From: Alphaproteobacteria bacterium
GTDB lineage: Bacteria; Pseudomonadota; Alphaproteobacteria; RF32; CAG-239
Length of the DNA: 64,000 bases
Assembly: GCA_017465945.1 (NCBI GenBank)
Contig: JAFTVD010000024.1
Coordinates: 124,001-188,000 of the forward strand
Reading direction: 5' to 3'
Both the position numbers and the translations under genes were made by a program. Shown here piece after piece: positions 45,961 through 54,258 of the stretch (the first letter of the stretch is position 1; every line of letters begins with the position of its first letter). The notes under the pieces are model-generated. The model worked only from the letters and a program-made list of their open reading frames with translations, had not been told where the DNA came from and did not search any database.

Positions 45961-46005
45961 GTGTGAAATTTTAAAAGTATTAACATAAAAAAACAAAAAA
46001 AGATT

Positions 46006-46782
46006 ATGAAAAAGATTAAAAGACTAGCCGTAATGGCTGTTGTGTGCTTTGTGACAGTAGCAATGAATGCGCAGGTAGTTAACGATTCAGTAAAGCAGAA
46101 AGAATCCGTTATTTTTGAAGGAAACGACACGATGCTTGTTGTTTCTAACAAAAACAATGGTGTTACTGTTGGACGATTTAATATCAGAAAACGGAACACA
46201 AAGGATATGAGCGTTCAGGAGTTGCAGAAAAACCTCAGCGATGAGGTTAAGATTTACGACAAAGAGCACCATTCCCTGCTGGGGAGAAATTTACACGGAT
46301 TGCATGTTTTCCTTGGTGGTGGAGCGAGCTTGATTGATGGCGATTTGAATCCTTCTGCTGTGGCTGCTATTGAATGGCAGACTTGCGATTGGATTTTGGG
46401 TGTTGAGGGGAGTTTTACTCGCCAGAGATATCCAGACGAGGCTATAAAAGACGGATTTTACAATTCTTTTGTATTCACAGCGAATGGCGGATACAAGGTA
46501 TGGCAAAATCGTCGTAGAACCTCGAATCTAGCTGCAATCTTGCATGTGGGCTATGGACTGCATCAGACGGATGATGAAGGTGTTTCTGGTTCAGGCAATT
46601 ATGGATTTGCCGGAGGCGCGTCTGTAAGATTGACAACACCTATTGCCAGATGGTTCAATTTGGCCGTTGAGGCAGGTTGGATTTTAACACCAAGTGTGGA
46701 ACACTCTGTTGGCAAACAGGATATTTCTAACCATGGTCCTCGTGCCTGTGTTAAAATATCTTATAAAATACCAACAAGATAG
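46006..46782 (+). CDS. Secreted outer-membrane beta-barrel protein, Bacteroidota-like
   Basis: 258 residues. The signal peptide MKKIKRLAVMAVVCFVTVAMNAQ ends in NAQ, a style common in Bacteroidota. The mature part has a linker (about 30-95) and then barrel-like strands (HVFLGGGASLIDGDLN; NLAVEAGWILTPSVEH; ACVKISYKI). No specific family recognised. The gene is visibly more GC-rich than its neighbours and uses more C/G-ending codons. The ATG is preceded by an A-rich stretch without a Shine-Dalgarno. Transfer from a Bacteroidota donor is inferred. It has its own promoter and terminator. Confidence 0.75.
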   Translation: MKKIKRLAVMAVVCFVTVAMNAQVVNDSVKQKESVIFEGNDTMLVVSNKNNGVTVGRFNIRKRNTKDMSVQELQKNLSDEVKIYDKEHHSLLGRNLHGLHVFLGGGASLIDGDLNPSAVAAIEWQTCDWILGVEGSFTRQRYPDEAIKDGFYNSFVFTANGGYKVWQNRRRTSNLAAILHVGYGLHQTDDEGVSGSGNYGFAGGASVRLTTPIARWFNLAVEAGWILTPSVEHSVGKQDISNHGPRACVKISYKIPTR

Positions 46783-46803
46783 GTGTAGGACTAACTTAAA
46801 TTA

Positions 46804-46851
46804 AACAGAGAAAGATTGGGAGGTTTTCCTTTCAGCTTTCTCTGTTTTTTT
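46804..46851 (+). terminator. Terminator of the Bacteroidota-like gene
   Basis: ACAGAGAAAG/CTTTCTCTGT stem with a 21-base loop (itself able to form GGGAGG/CCTTTC pairing) and a T run. Confidence 0.8.
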
Positions 46852-46879
46852 ATGTGTAAAAGGGTGATGATTTTTTTAT

Positions 46880-46908
46880 TTGCATTAATGCTAAAAATAT
46901 GGTATAAT
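46880..46908 (+). promoter_or_regulatory. Extended -10 promoter of the Cys/Tyr-rich outer-membrane gene
   Basis: TTGCAT, 17 bases, TATAAT with an extended TGG. Its core CTAAAAATATGGTATAATG matches the promoter at 37004 in 17 of 19 positions. Confidence 0.75.
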
Positions 46909-46936
46909 GCTTTTAGAATTTAAATTATTTATATAT

Positions 46937-47563
46937 ATGAAAGGATGTTTTTTTACAGTTTTGGTAGCGATAGTTATCAGCTGTGTAGGTGTTAACGCAA
47001 ATGCTCAAAATCTTGGTTGTTATCTGTCTTTAAATGGTGGTGCAACTATAGTGGACAATCAAAACTCTCCTATGTTTGGAGTAAGATTTGGTGTTGAAAC
47101 AGAGTTGTTGATAGGTGAGGGTGAAATTTCTTATTTATCAATGAGTGGTAGGAATGAGTTTGGTCATAAGGTTGAAGAAAAAAACTTGGCTACTATGACT
47201 GCTGGTTTTAATCTTGGTATCAAATTTATTCAGAGCCATCGAGGGTATTTGGCTGCTATGTTATATAATGGCTATTCTTTGCAAGAGGATTGGTATAAAG
47301 GACATGGCGGATGTTATGATTACTACTGTGATTATGGTTATTATGACTATGGTTGCGGTTATGGTTGTGGATACGATTGTTACGATTACGATTGTAGATA
47401 TCATGAGGGATATTATATTGGTTTCGGTTTAAGCGGAGCTATTGATGTTTCTTACAATATGTCTATTTTCGGAGAGGTCCGTTATCAAAGCATTCCAGTT
47501 AAAGGAAGAGGTGATGATAAATGGGGGGCAGTTGTATCTGGAGGAGTTAAATTTTACTTCTAA
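46937..47563 (+). CDS. Outer-membrane barrel protein with Cys/Tyr/Asp/Gly-rich loop
   Basis: 208 residues from the ATG at 46937; the upstream extension would begin near the transcription start and is unlikely. The signal peptide ends in NANAQ. Barrel-like strands are separated at about residues 125-158 by an insert dominated by Cys, Tyr, Asp and Gly (pieces such as YYCDYGYYDYGCGYGCGYDC). The protein ends in VSGGVKFYF, a normal barrel terminus. No family recognised. There is no Shine-Dalgarno; the leader is about 22 bases. The Cys-rich part could bind metal or form disulfides at the surface. Confidence 0.7.
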   Translation: MKGCFFTVLVAIVISCVGVNANAQNLGCYLSLNGGATIVDNQNSPMFGVRFGVETELLIGEGEISYLSMSGRNEFGHKVEEKNLATMTAGFNLGIKFIQSHRGYLAAMLYNGYSLQEDWYKGHGGCYDYYCDYGYYDYGCGYGCGYDCYDYDCRYHEGYYIGFGLSGAIDVSYNMSIFGEVRYQSIPVKGRGDDKWGAVVSGGVKFYF

Positions 47564-47592
47564 AAAAGCGGTGGTTTTACCACCCTTTTTTT
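47564..47592 (+). terminator. Terminator of the Cys/Tyr-rich gene
   Basis: GGTGG TTTTA CCACC hairpin with A-tract before and T7 after, immediately past the stop. Confidence 0.75.
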
Positions 47593-47660
47593 ATGGGTTG
47601 AAAATGAGTAAATTGTAATTATATCTTTTTTGTTTTTTTTATAATTTGGAGGAAAATACG

Positions 47661-47945
47661 ATGTTTAGATTTTTTATTGGTTGTTTATCTTTGGTGGCAA
47701 TAGGTTTGTTTGTTAATCAAGCTATTGCTGGAGGAAATAATGTGGCAAATGGTAATGGTGTTATGATTACTGAAACTATTACATCAACAACATCTTCTGT
47801 TGTTACACCGCAAGAAAATAATGAAATGCAACCGTTACCTCAGGACCCTGGTGTTGAAGTTGCACCACTTGATACGTCTAGTACAGCTCAACCTGTTATG
47901 GTTGAAGAAGGTATGATGGTGGAAGAAACAGAAAGTGGTGAATGA
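47661..47945 (+). CDS. Small secreted Thr/Ser/Pro-rich protein
   Basis: 94 residues from an ATG preceded by GGAGG at 47647-47651. The signal peptide (MFRFFIGCLSLVAIGLFVNQAIA, cleavage after AIA) is followed by a low-complexity region rich in Thr, Ser, Pro, Gln and Glu, probably unstructured and located in the periplasm or outside. No domain recognised. It is followed by a tandem 13-base repeat and a shared terminator. Confidence 0.7.
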   Translation: MFRFFIGCLSLVAIGLFVNQAIAGGNNVANGNGVMITETITSTTSSVVTPQENNEMQPLPQDPGVEVAPLDTSSTAQPVMVEEGMMVEETESGE

Positions 47946-47971
47946 TTTAAATACAATGTTTAAATACGGTG
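47946..47971 (+). repeat. Tandem 13-base repeat after the small secreted gene
   Basis: TTTAAATACAATG directly followed by TTTAAATACGGTG. A comparable pair lies after the OprB-like gene at 60270. Confidence 0.6.
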
Positions 47972-47974
47972 TAG

Positions 47975-48010
47975 AAAAAAACCTCTATCAGATTTGATAG
48001 AGGTTTTTTA
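47975..48010. terminator. Bidirectional terminator, small secreted gene and rpsA
   Basis: AAAAAACCTCTATCA GATT TGATAGAGGTTTTTT perfect stem with A and T tracts on either side, between convergent genes. Confidence 0.85.
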
Positions 48011-48028
48011 GCTAAAACGAAGAATTAA

Positions 48029-49711
48029 TTATTCTTTGTTTTTCAAAGCTTCACCTAAAGCTTCACCTAAAGTAGAACCAGCTGATTGAGTGTTTGTATA
48101 TTCTTCAATAGCTTTCTTTTCTTCTTCGATTTCATAAGCTTTAACAGAAACGCCTAATTTAACGTTTTTGCGATCAACAGATGTAAGTTTTGCTTCTAAA
48201 ACATCACCTTCTTGATAGCTTAATGGATCGTTGTTTTCTTTAGATAAATCTGCTTTTTTGATTGTAGCATTGATGCCTTGTACTGTAACTTGTACACCTT
48301 TTTCATCTGCGCTAACAACAACAGCTTTTACGATATCACCTTTTTTCAAAGATTCTAATGTCATTGCAATGTTGTTTTCAGACATTTGCTTAATACCAAG
48401 GCTGATGCGTTCTTTTTCTACATCAACATCAATGATTTTAGCTTCGATTGTTTGACCTTTAGTGTAATCTTTTACGGCTTCTTCGCCAGATTTTTCCCAA
48501 GAAATATCTGATAAGTGAATCATACCATCAATTTCGTCAGATAAACCGATGAATAAACCGAATTCAGTAATGTTTTTGATTTTACCTTCGATTACAGAAC
48601 CCATTGGGTGTTCTTCAATATAAGCAGCCCAAGGATTTGGTGTACATTGTTTGATACCAAGACTGATACGGCGTTTGTCAACATCTACTTCTAATACTTT
48701 TACATCAACTTCTTGAGATGTAGAAACAATCTTTCCTGGGTGAACATTTTTACGTGTCCAGCTCATTTCAGATACGTGTACTAAACCTTCGATGCCATCT
48801 TCTAATTCAATGAATGCGCCGTAATCTGTAATGTTTGTAACTTTACCTTTGTAGATTTCTCCAATTTGGAATTTATCTGCAACAGCAGCCCATGGGTCAT
48901 TTTCAAGTTGTTTCATACCCAAAGAGATACGTTGTGTATCTTCATTGAATTTGATAACTTGTACTTTTACTGTTTGACCTAAAGATAATAGTTCTGCTGG
49001 GTGATTAATTCTCTTCCAAGAAATATCTGTTACGTGTAATAAACCGTCAACACCACCTAAATCAATGAATGCGCCGTATTCTGTTAAGTTCTTAACGATA
49101 CCTTCTAGAACAGCACCTTCTTTGATTGTGTCAATTAATTCTGCACGAGCAGATGCACGTGTTTCTTCTAAAACTACACGGCGAGAAACAACGATATTAC
49201 CACGAACCTTATCCATTTTTAAGATTTGGAATGGTTGAGAAATACCCATAAGTGGTGTGATATCTTTGATTGGACGGATGTCAATTTGTGAACCAGGTAA
49301 GAATGCAATAGCACCATTTAGGTCAACAGTGAAGCCACCTTTAACACGACCGAAGATAACACCGTTAACTCTTTCGTTGTTGTTCATTAATTTTTCAAGA
49401 TCTTGCCATACTTCTTCACGGCGAGCTTTTTCACGTGATAATACGATGTTGCCATCTTTGTCTTCGTATCTATCTACTAAAACTTCTACAACATCACCAA
49501 CTTTTAATTCGTCGTTTCTACCGAATTCACGTAAAGGAATGCGACCTTCAGACTTTAAACCAACATCAACAGTTGCAAAGTCATCAGTTACACGGATAAC
49601 AGTTCCTTTCATAACTGTACCAACGATACCTTTTTCACCGAATTGTTCATTTAACAAATCAGCAAAATTTTCAGTCATTTCAGGAATTATAATTTCTGCA
49701 GTATTTGCCAT
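48029..49711 (-). CDS. rpsA: 30S ribosomal protein S1
   Basis: 560 residues from the chosen ATG; six S1 RNA-binding repeats are visible (for example VTDYGAFIELEDGIEGLVHVSEMS-like cores in domains 3-5, with the first two more divergent). S1 helps mRNAs lacking a strong Shine-Dalgarno to enter the ribosome. The frame is open 17 codons further upstream to 49762, and an alternative start lies 11 codons inside; none has a strong Shine-Dalgarno, so the start is uncertain. The codon bias indicates high expression. cmk, often upstream in relatives, is absent. Confidence 0.93.
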   Translation of the reverse strand: MANTAEIIIPEMTENFADLLNEQFGEKGIVGTVMKGTVIRVTDDFATVDVGLKSEGRIPLREFGRNDELKVGDVVEVLVDRYEDKDGNIVLSREKARREEVWQDLEKLMNNNERVNGVIFGRVKGGFTVDLNGAIAFLPGSQIDIRPIKDITPLMGISQPFQILKMDKVRGNIVVSRRVVLEETRASARAELIDTIKEGAVLEGIVKNLTEYGAFIDLGGVDGLLHVTDISWKRINHPAELLSLGQTVKVQVIKFNEDTQRISLGMKQLENDPWAAVADKFQIGEIYKGKVTNITDYGAFIELEDGIEGLVHVSEMSWTRKNVHPGKIVSTSQEVDVKVLEVDVDKRRISLGIKQCTPNPWAAYIEEHPMGSVIEGKIKNITEFGLFIGLSDEIDGMIHLSDISWEKSGEEAVKDYTKGQTIEAKIIDVDVEKERISLGIKQMSENNIAMTLESLKKGDIVKAVVVSADEKGVQVTVQGINATIKKADLSKENNDPLSYQEGDVLEAKLTSVDRKNVKLGVSVKAYEIEEEKKAIEEYTNTQSAGSTLGEALGEALKNKE

Positions 49712-49875
49712 TATATTATTTTCAAAAAATGCCAGACCTTCTTTTGAAGCGGACTTGTGCATAGTTAAAAAACTTCTTTTTGTTGCACCACATAAAAGAA
49801 TTGTTAGGTTTTTAAGCCTAAAATATTAAAAAGTCAAGAAAAATATATGCTAAATGGTTTGATTTTTTGCGATTT

Positions 49876-50637
49876 TTATACTTTATGGGGGAGTTGTTTG
49901 TATATGAAATCGCTAATACGGTTAGGTAGTATGCTTAAAAACCATGTTGCAAGTCGCATAGGCCATGGAAATGCAATTAAACCAACGTTTTTTTCTATTC
50001 TTTTAGCAATTAATTCTGCGGCAGGTTCTTTTTCCATAAAAAATGGCATTGGACATTTGTTTTTATCTGTAATGCGAGAACGAACGAATCCAGGACAAAT
50101 TGTATTTACTTGAATGTTATATTTTAGTAAGTCCAAACGTAATGCTTCACCATATGCTTTAACACATGCTTTTGTAGCGCTATATGATGGGCATGATGGT
50201 AAACCATGATAACCAGCAATAGAGGATGTTATGGCTATAATTTTATTGGTATCTTTACGTTTTTTATAAATTTCAATAGTTGGTACAACAGTGTTTATAA
50301 CACCCATTACATTGATGTTGAATGTGTTGAAAATATTGTTAGGTGTTTCTTCTAGGGTTGCAACACCTGCATTTGCAAAAACAAGGTTTAAATACGCTGT
50401 TTTTTCAGCGTCATTTATCCAATATTCTACAGCTTGCTTGTTGGTGGTGTCTAAAATTTGAGCATGTATTTTTGCAGTGCCTAGTTTTTCACAAGCATTT
50501 TTTACAGCTTCTAAACGTTCTTTATTTCTACCACAAATGAAGATGTTTTCAGTTGTTGGTTGTTTGGCATAGTATAAAGCAAGAGCTTCCCCTATGCCAG
50601 AAGATGCGCCTGTAATTAAAATGTTTTTAATAATCAT
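49876..50637 (-). CDS. Short-chain dehydrogenase/reductase
   Basis: 253 residues with Rossmann motif ITGASSGIGEALALYYAK (TGxxxGIG), NAGVA, catalytic serine in ITSSIAGYHG and the catalytic YSATKACVKAYG (YxxxK). It is NAD(P)-dependent, substrate unknown; the C-terminal WPMRLATWFLSILPNRISDFIYKQ segment is hydrophobic and may bind membrane or lipid substrates, as in some SDRs near lipid genes. It is divergent from gmk. Confidence 0.85.
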   Translation of the reverse strand: MIIKNILITGASSGIGEALALYYAKQPTTENIFICGRNKERLEAVKNACEKLGTAKIHAQILDTTNKQAVEYWINDAEKTAYLNLVFANAGVATLEETPNNIFNTFNINVMGVINTVVPTIEIYKKRKDTNKIIAITSSIAGYHGLPSCPSYSATKACVKAYGEALRLDLLKYNIQVNTICPGFVRSRITDKNKCPMPFFMEKEPAAELIAKRIEKNVGLIAFPWPMRLATWFLSILPNRISDFIYKQLPHKV

Positions 50638-50736
50638 GGTGTAATCCTTGAAATAATGCTTTATTTATATGTTTTATGATATATATTAAGATAAAATGTT
50701 TGTAAAGGATAATAGTTTTTATGGGGAATAACTAGA

Positions 50737-51378
50737 ATGAATAATAATCGTATACAAAGACAAGGAACTATGTTTATTTTTTCTGCACCTAGTGGTTGCG
50801 GAAAAAGCACTGTTATTAAGGAAATATTGAAAGAAATTGATGATATTGAGCTTTCTGTATCGGTTACTACTCGAGGAATGAGAGCTGGTGAGGTTGATGG
50901 TAAGGATTATTATTTTATTTCTGAAGAAGAATTTAAAAAGCTTGTAGAAAACAAAGCTTTGTATGAATATGTTGATTCTGATTTTGGTCCTAAATATGGA
51001 ACACCTAAAGCCAAAGTTGATGAACTTTTAAGTATGGGGAAAGATGTTATTTTAGATTTGGACTATCCAGGGGTTCAGCAATTAAGAAAATTAGCAGGTG
51101 ATAGGGTTAAAGCTATTTCTTTTATTCCTCCTTCTGTTAAGATTTTAAGAGAAAGATTGGAAGGAAGAGGGACTGACAGTGCGGAAGTGATTGAAAAAAG
51201 AATGAGTATGGCTGAAAAACGTATAAAAGAAGCAAAGTTTTATGATTATGTGGTTATAAATGATGATTTGGATAGAGCTGTTATGGAAGTTAAAGCTATT
51301 ATTGAGGCTACACGTTTAGAGTGCAAAAATTTATGTGGTTTAAATGAATTTATAAATAAAGTTTTGGGTGTAAAATAA
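50737..51378 (+). CDS. gmk: Guanylate kinase
   Basis: Converts GMP and ATP to GDP and ADP. The 213 residues contain the P-loop SAPSGCGKST (17-26), SVTTRGMRAGEVDGKDYYF and the LDLDYPGVQQLR segment. The length is typical. Its stop shares a base with the cysK start. Confidence 0.96.
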   Translation: MNNNRIQRQGTMFIFSAPSGCGKSTVIKEILKEIDDIELSVSVTTRGMRAGEVDGKDYYFISEEEFKKLVENKALYEYVDSDFGPKYGTPKAKVDELLSMGKDVILDLDYPGVQQLRKLAGDRVKAISFIPPSVKILRERLEGRGTDSAEVIEKRMSMAEKRIKEAKFYDYVVINDDLDRAVMEVKAIIEATRLECKNLCGLNEFINKVLGVK

Positions 51379-52301
51379 TGGTAAAAATTTATAATTCGAT
51401 AACAGAACTTGTTGGAAATACACCTTTGTTAAGATTAGGACGGCTAACAACTAGACTTCGCTTAAATACTGAAATTTTAGCTAAATGTGAAATGTATAAT
51501 CCTTTGTTTTCTGTAAAAGATAGAGTTGCAAAATCTTTAATTGAAAAACAAGAGAAAATCGGAATAACTGAAGATACTATTTTAGTGGAAGCTACATCTG
51601 GAAATACGGGTATTGGTTTGGCGGGTATTTGTGCTGCTAAAGGATATAAGTTGATTATTGTTATGCCTGAAAATATGTCTAAAGAAAGAATAAAAATTAT
51701 AAAACATTTTGGAGCTGATGTTATTTTGACACCAGCAGAAGAGGGAATGGAAGGTTCTATTAATAAGGCTAGAATTTTAAAAGAACGTAATAGTAATGTT
51801 GTTATATTAAATCAATTTGAAAATGATGCGAACCCTAATGCTCATCGTATGGGGACGGCTATGGAAATTTTGGAAGATACAGAAGGTGATTTTGATGTTT
51901 TAGTTGTTGGTGTTGGTACATCTGGAACTATTACAGGAATTGCCTCTGTTTTAAAATCATATAATAAAGATTTGTATGTGGTGGCAGTTGAGCCAGAAAA
52001 TAGCCCCGTTTTAAGCGGTGGGGTTAAAGGTAAGCATAAAATTCAAGGAATAGGGGCTGGTTTTATTCCACCCTTATATGATGATAGTTTAGTAGATGAA
52101 GTGATAAAAATTAGTGATGATGATGCTATTGAAATGGCAAAAGCCGTTGCTCGAATAGAAGGTTTGCCTGTGGGAATTTCTGCAGGAGCTAATATTGTTG
52201 GAGCTGTTGAGATAGCAAAAAGAAAAGAGTTTACAAATAAAAGAGTAATTGTTATCTTGCCTGATAGTATTGAACGTTATATGTCAACAGGGGATTTTTA
52301 A
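51378..52301 (+). CDS. cysK: Cysteine synthase (O-acetylserine sulfhydrylase)
   Basis: PLP enzyme making cysteine from O-acetylserine and sulfide. The 307 residues contain the PLP lysine in FSVKDRVAKSLIE, the substrate loop EATSGNTGIGLAG, and the GVGTSGTITGIASVLK phosphate-binding glycine loop. Ser and cofactor-contact regions near GISAGANIVGAVE fit the family. It lies between gmk and the lptG-like gene in what looks like one transcript. Confidence 0.94.
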   Translation: MVKIYNSITELVGNTPLLRLGRLTTRLRLNTEILAKCEMYNPLFSVKDRVAKSLIEKQEKIGITEDTILVEATSGNTGIGLAGICAAKGYKLIIVMPENMSKERIKIIKHFGADVILTPAEEGMEGSINKARILKERNSNVVILNQFENDANPNAHRMGTAMEILEDTEGDFDVLVVGVGTSGTITGIASVLKSYNKDLYVVAVEPENSPVLSGGVKGKHKIQGIGAGFIPPLYDDSLVDEVIKISDDDAIEMAKAVARIEGLPVGISAGANIVGAVEIAKRKEFTNKRVIVILPDSIERYMSTGDF

Positions 52302-52313
52302 GGATATTTAGTA

Positions 52314-53420
52314 ATGATGAAGCCAAATTCTATTTTAGGTTCTTACTTAATTAAACAATCTGTAATTAGTTTTTTAGGTGTATTAGGGGTTGTTTGTGCT
52401 ATCATTATGATGTTTGATACAATAGAAATTTTGCGTAAAACTTCAGGTAGGCATGAAGTTTCTGTGTTTTTTTTAGTTCAATATGTTATTGCAAAACTTC
52501 CTGAAACGGTTGATAAAATTATTCCTTTTATTGTCATGATATCTACTATGATTTCTTTTTGGAAAATTAGTAAAAGTAATGAGTTTGTGATTATTAGAGC
52601 TGCAGGAGTTTCTATTTGGGGTGTTTTGACGCCTGTTTTATTGTCTGTTTTTCTGATTGGTGTTTTTTGGGTTATGATGGTTAATCCTTTTTCTGCAAAA
52701 ATGTATGAATTAAAGGAGACTTTGTCTTATCGTCTTTCTACAAATAATCCTAATGCTTTTTTGTTTTCTAATAAGGGGTTATGGATAAGAGAAGGTAAAG
52801 ATGAAAATATTATTGCGATAATAAATGCAGAAAGGTTAAACCTAAAAGATGATGTTTTGTGGTTGCATGATGTTAGTGTTATAGAGATAGATGATAAAAC
52901 CCAAGTTAAAAAAAGAATAGAGGCTTTTGTTGCAACTCTTGAAGATGGAAATTTGAATTTACGTGATGTAAGGATTTATAAAGCGGGGCAGAAAGCGGAG
53001 ATTCTTAATAGTATTGTTTATCCAACTGAAATGAATATTCAAAGAATAAAGGATAATTTTGTTGACCCTGAAGCGATATCTTTTTGGAATTTACCTGATA
53101 CTATTCGTTTTTATGAAATGTCTGGTTTTTCTGTGTTGAGATATGAAATGAGATATTTAAGTTTAATTGCGTTACCATTTTTATTGATGGCTATGGTTTT
53201 GGTGGCTGGGATATTTTCTCTTAAAGCCAGTCAAAGACAGGGCGGTGTACTATGGATGATTGTTTTTGGTATTGCAACAGGGTTTACTGTATATTTTTCA
53301 TCGCAAGTAGTAGCGGCCTTTGGTATTAATTCGTATATTCCTGTTTGGTTTGCTGTTTGGGTGCCGGCAATTATTGTTTCTTCTATAAGTATATCAGTAT
53401 ATTTGCATAAAGAAGAATAA
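52314..53420 (+). CDS. lptG: LptF/LptG-family lipopolysaccharide export permease (LptG-like)
   Basis: 368 residues with an N-terminal membrane region (three helices: near 12-35, 60-85, 97-120), a periplasmic jellyroll-like domain (about 145-270) and three C-terminal helices. YLIKQSVISFLGVLG and the following DTIEILRKTS match LptG openings. It would pair with LptF and the LptB ATPase to extract LPS from the inner membrane, but the usual adjacent lptF is absent here. Assignment to LptG rather than LptF is by general look. Confidence 0.8.
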   Translation: MMKPNSILGSYLIKQSVISFLGVLGVVCAIIMMFDTIEILRKTSGRHEVSVFFLVQYVIAKLPETVDKIIPFIVMISTMISFWKISKSNEFVIIRAAGVSIWGVLTPVLLSVFLIGVFWVMMVNPFSAKMYELKETLSYRLSTNNPNAFLFSNKGLWIREGKDENIIAIINAERLNLKDDVLWLHDVSVIEIDDKTQVKKRIEAFVATLEDGNLNLRDVRIYKAGQKAEILNSIVYPTEMNIQRIKDNFVDPEAISFWNLPDTIRFYEMSGFSVLRYEMRYLSLIALPFLLMAMVLVAGIFSLKASQRQGGVLWMIVFGIATGFTVYFSSQVVAAFGINSYIPVWFAVWVPAIIVSSISISVYLHKEE

Positions 53421-53444
53421 TTTAAAAAAATAGACAAAAAGGTG

Positions 53445-53473
53445 TTGCATTGGGTAAAAAAATGTGGTATATT
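53445..53473 (+). promoter_or_regulatory. Extended -10 promoter of the orphan gene at 53.5 kb
   Basis: TTGCAT, 17 bases, TATATT with an extended TGG, resembling those at 37004 and 46880. It is followed by a small TTCCT/AGGAA inverted repeat at 53472-53485, near the expected transcription start. Confidence 0.65.
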
Positions 53474-53525
53474 CCTTTTTAGGAAAGAATATATGTATAT
53501 GTTTAATTAAAAAATTTTGTTTATT

Positions 53526-54194
53526 ATGAAAAAGGATTTTTTGTCTGCTTTGGCAGGTATTTTCGGTATTAAGTCAGTGAATGGGGCTGATGTACAAAAT
53601 GGAGTTTCTAATAACTCTTGCTTGGATGTTAAATCAGTTGAAGATGTAAAACATGGTAGAAACGATAGTCTATATGCTATTTATAGGGATATGCGTTATG
53701 GGAATTATCCTAGTGCATTAGAACGCATACATGACTATCAATGCGACTATGGGCGTCTTAATGGTGACGAAGCTTTCATCTATGAAACAGGATGGTTTGA
53801 TGGTCCATTCTTCATTGAAGAAGAAAAAAGAAAGTTTTTGTTGCAACATCAGAGCCCGATGACCTTGGACTTCTTTAAGAAGATTGTTGCCGGTAAGATG
53901 ACAAAAGAAGAAGCCGTGGAACTCAAAAATAAGTATGAAATCCAGCGTCGCCTTTTGGATGCTTGCGAAAGAGGAGATCTTATTGAGTTTCACGAGATTG
54001 CAACCAAAGAAGGTGCTGATGTTGGCCATGTGTATCAAGGGGCTGATTTTATCGGGCAGTTTACATTGTTCGGTAAGGTAAAAGGGAAAAAAGAGAGTAA
54101 TTTTTACAAGTATTTTGTAAAAAACTACAGCAATTTGCCCGAAGTAAAAGCTCACATTGATAGAGAAAGGTTTATTCAACAACTAACAGCTTAA
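53526..54194 (+). CDS. Orphan protein of unusual base composition
   Basis: 222 residues from the ATG at 53526. No family recognised. The first ~20 residues (MKKDFLSALAGIFGIKSVNG) could be a weak signal or amphipathic helix; the remainder is soluble, with charged helices (MTKEEAVELKNKYEIQRRLL) and an aromatic-rich middle (YETGWFDGPFFIEEE). The second half is clearly more GC-rich than its neighbours. There is no Shine-Dalgarno. These traits resemble the gene at 46006 and suggest acquisition by transfer. It ends in a strong terminator. Confidence 0.65.
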   Translation: MKKDFLSALAGIFGIKSVNGADVQNGVSNNSCLDVKSVEDVKHGRNDSLYAIYRDMRYGNYPSALERIHDYQCDYGRLNGDEAFIYETGWFDGPFFIEEEKRKFLLQHQSPMTLDFFKKIVAGKMTKEEAVELKNKYEIQRRLLDACERGDLIEFHEIATKEGADVGHVYQGADFIGQFTLFGKVKGKKESNFYKYFVKNYSNLPEVKAHIDRERFIQQLTA

Positions 54195-54206
54195 CGATTT
54201 AAATTG

Positions 54207-54238
54207 AAGGCACGGTTTATCCGTGCCTTTAATTTTTT
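54207..54238 (+). terminator. Terminator of the orphan gene at 53.5 kb
   Basis: AAGGCACGG/CCGTGCCTT perfect stem, 5-base loop, then a T-rich tail. Confidence 0.8.
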
Positions 54239-54258
54239 GTAGGAGGTAAATAAATTGT

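Noticed and set aside
49430-49445. Further parS site around TTTTTCACGTGATA
   Set aside because: Only the central CACGTG matches; outer positions do not, and it lies in rpsA far from the locus.
49257-49829. 190-codon frame on the plus strand opposite rpsA
   Set aside because: Antisense to conserved S1 domains; no Shine-Dalgarno or motif.
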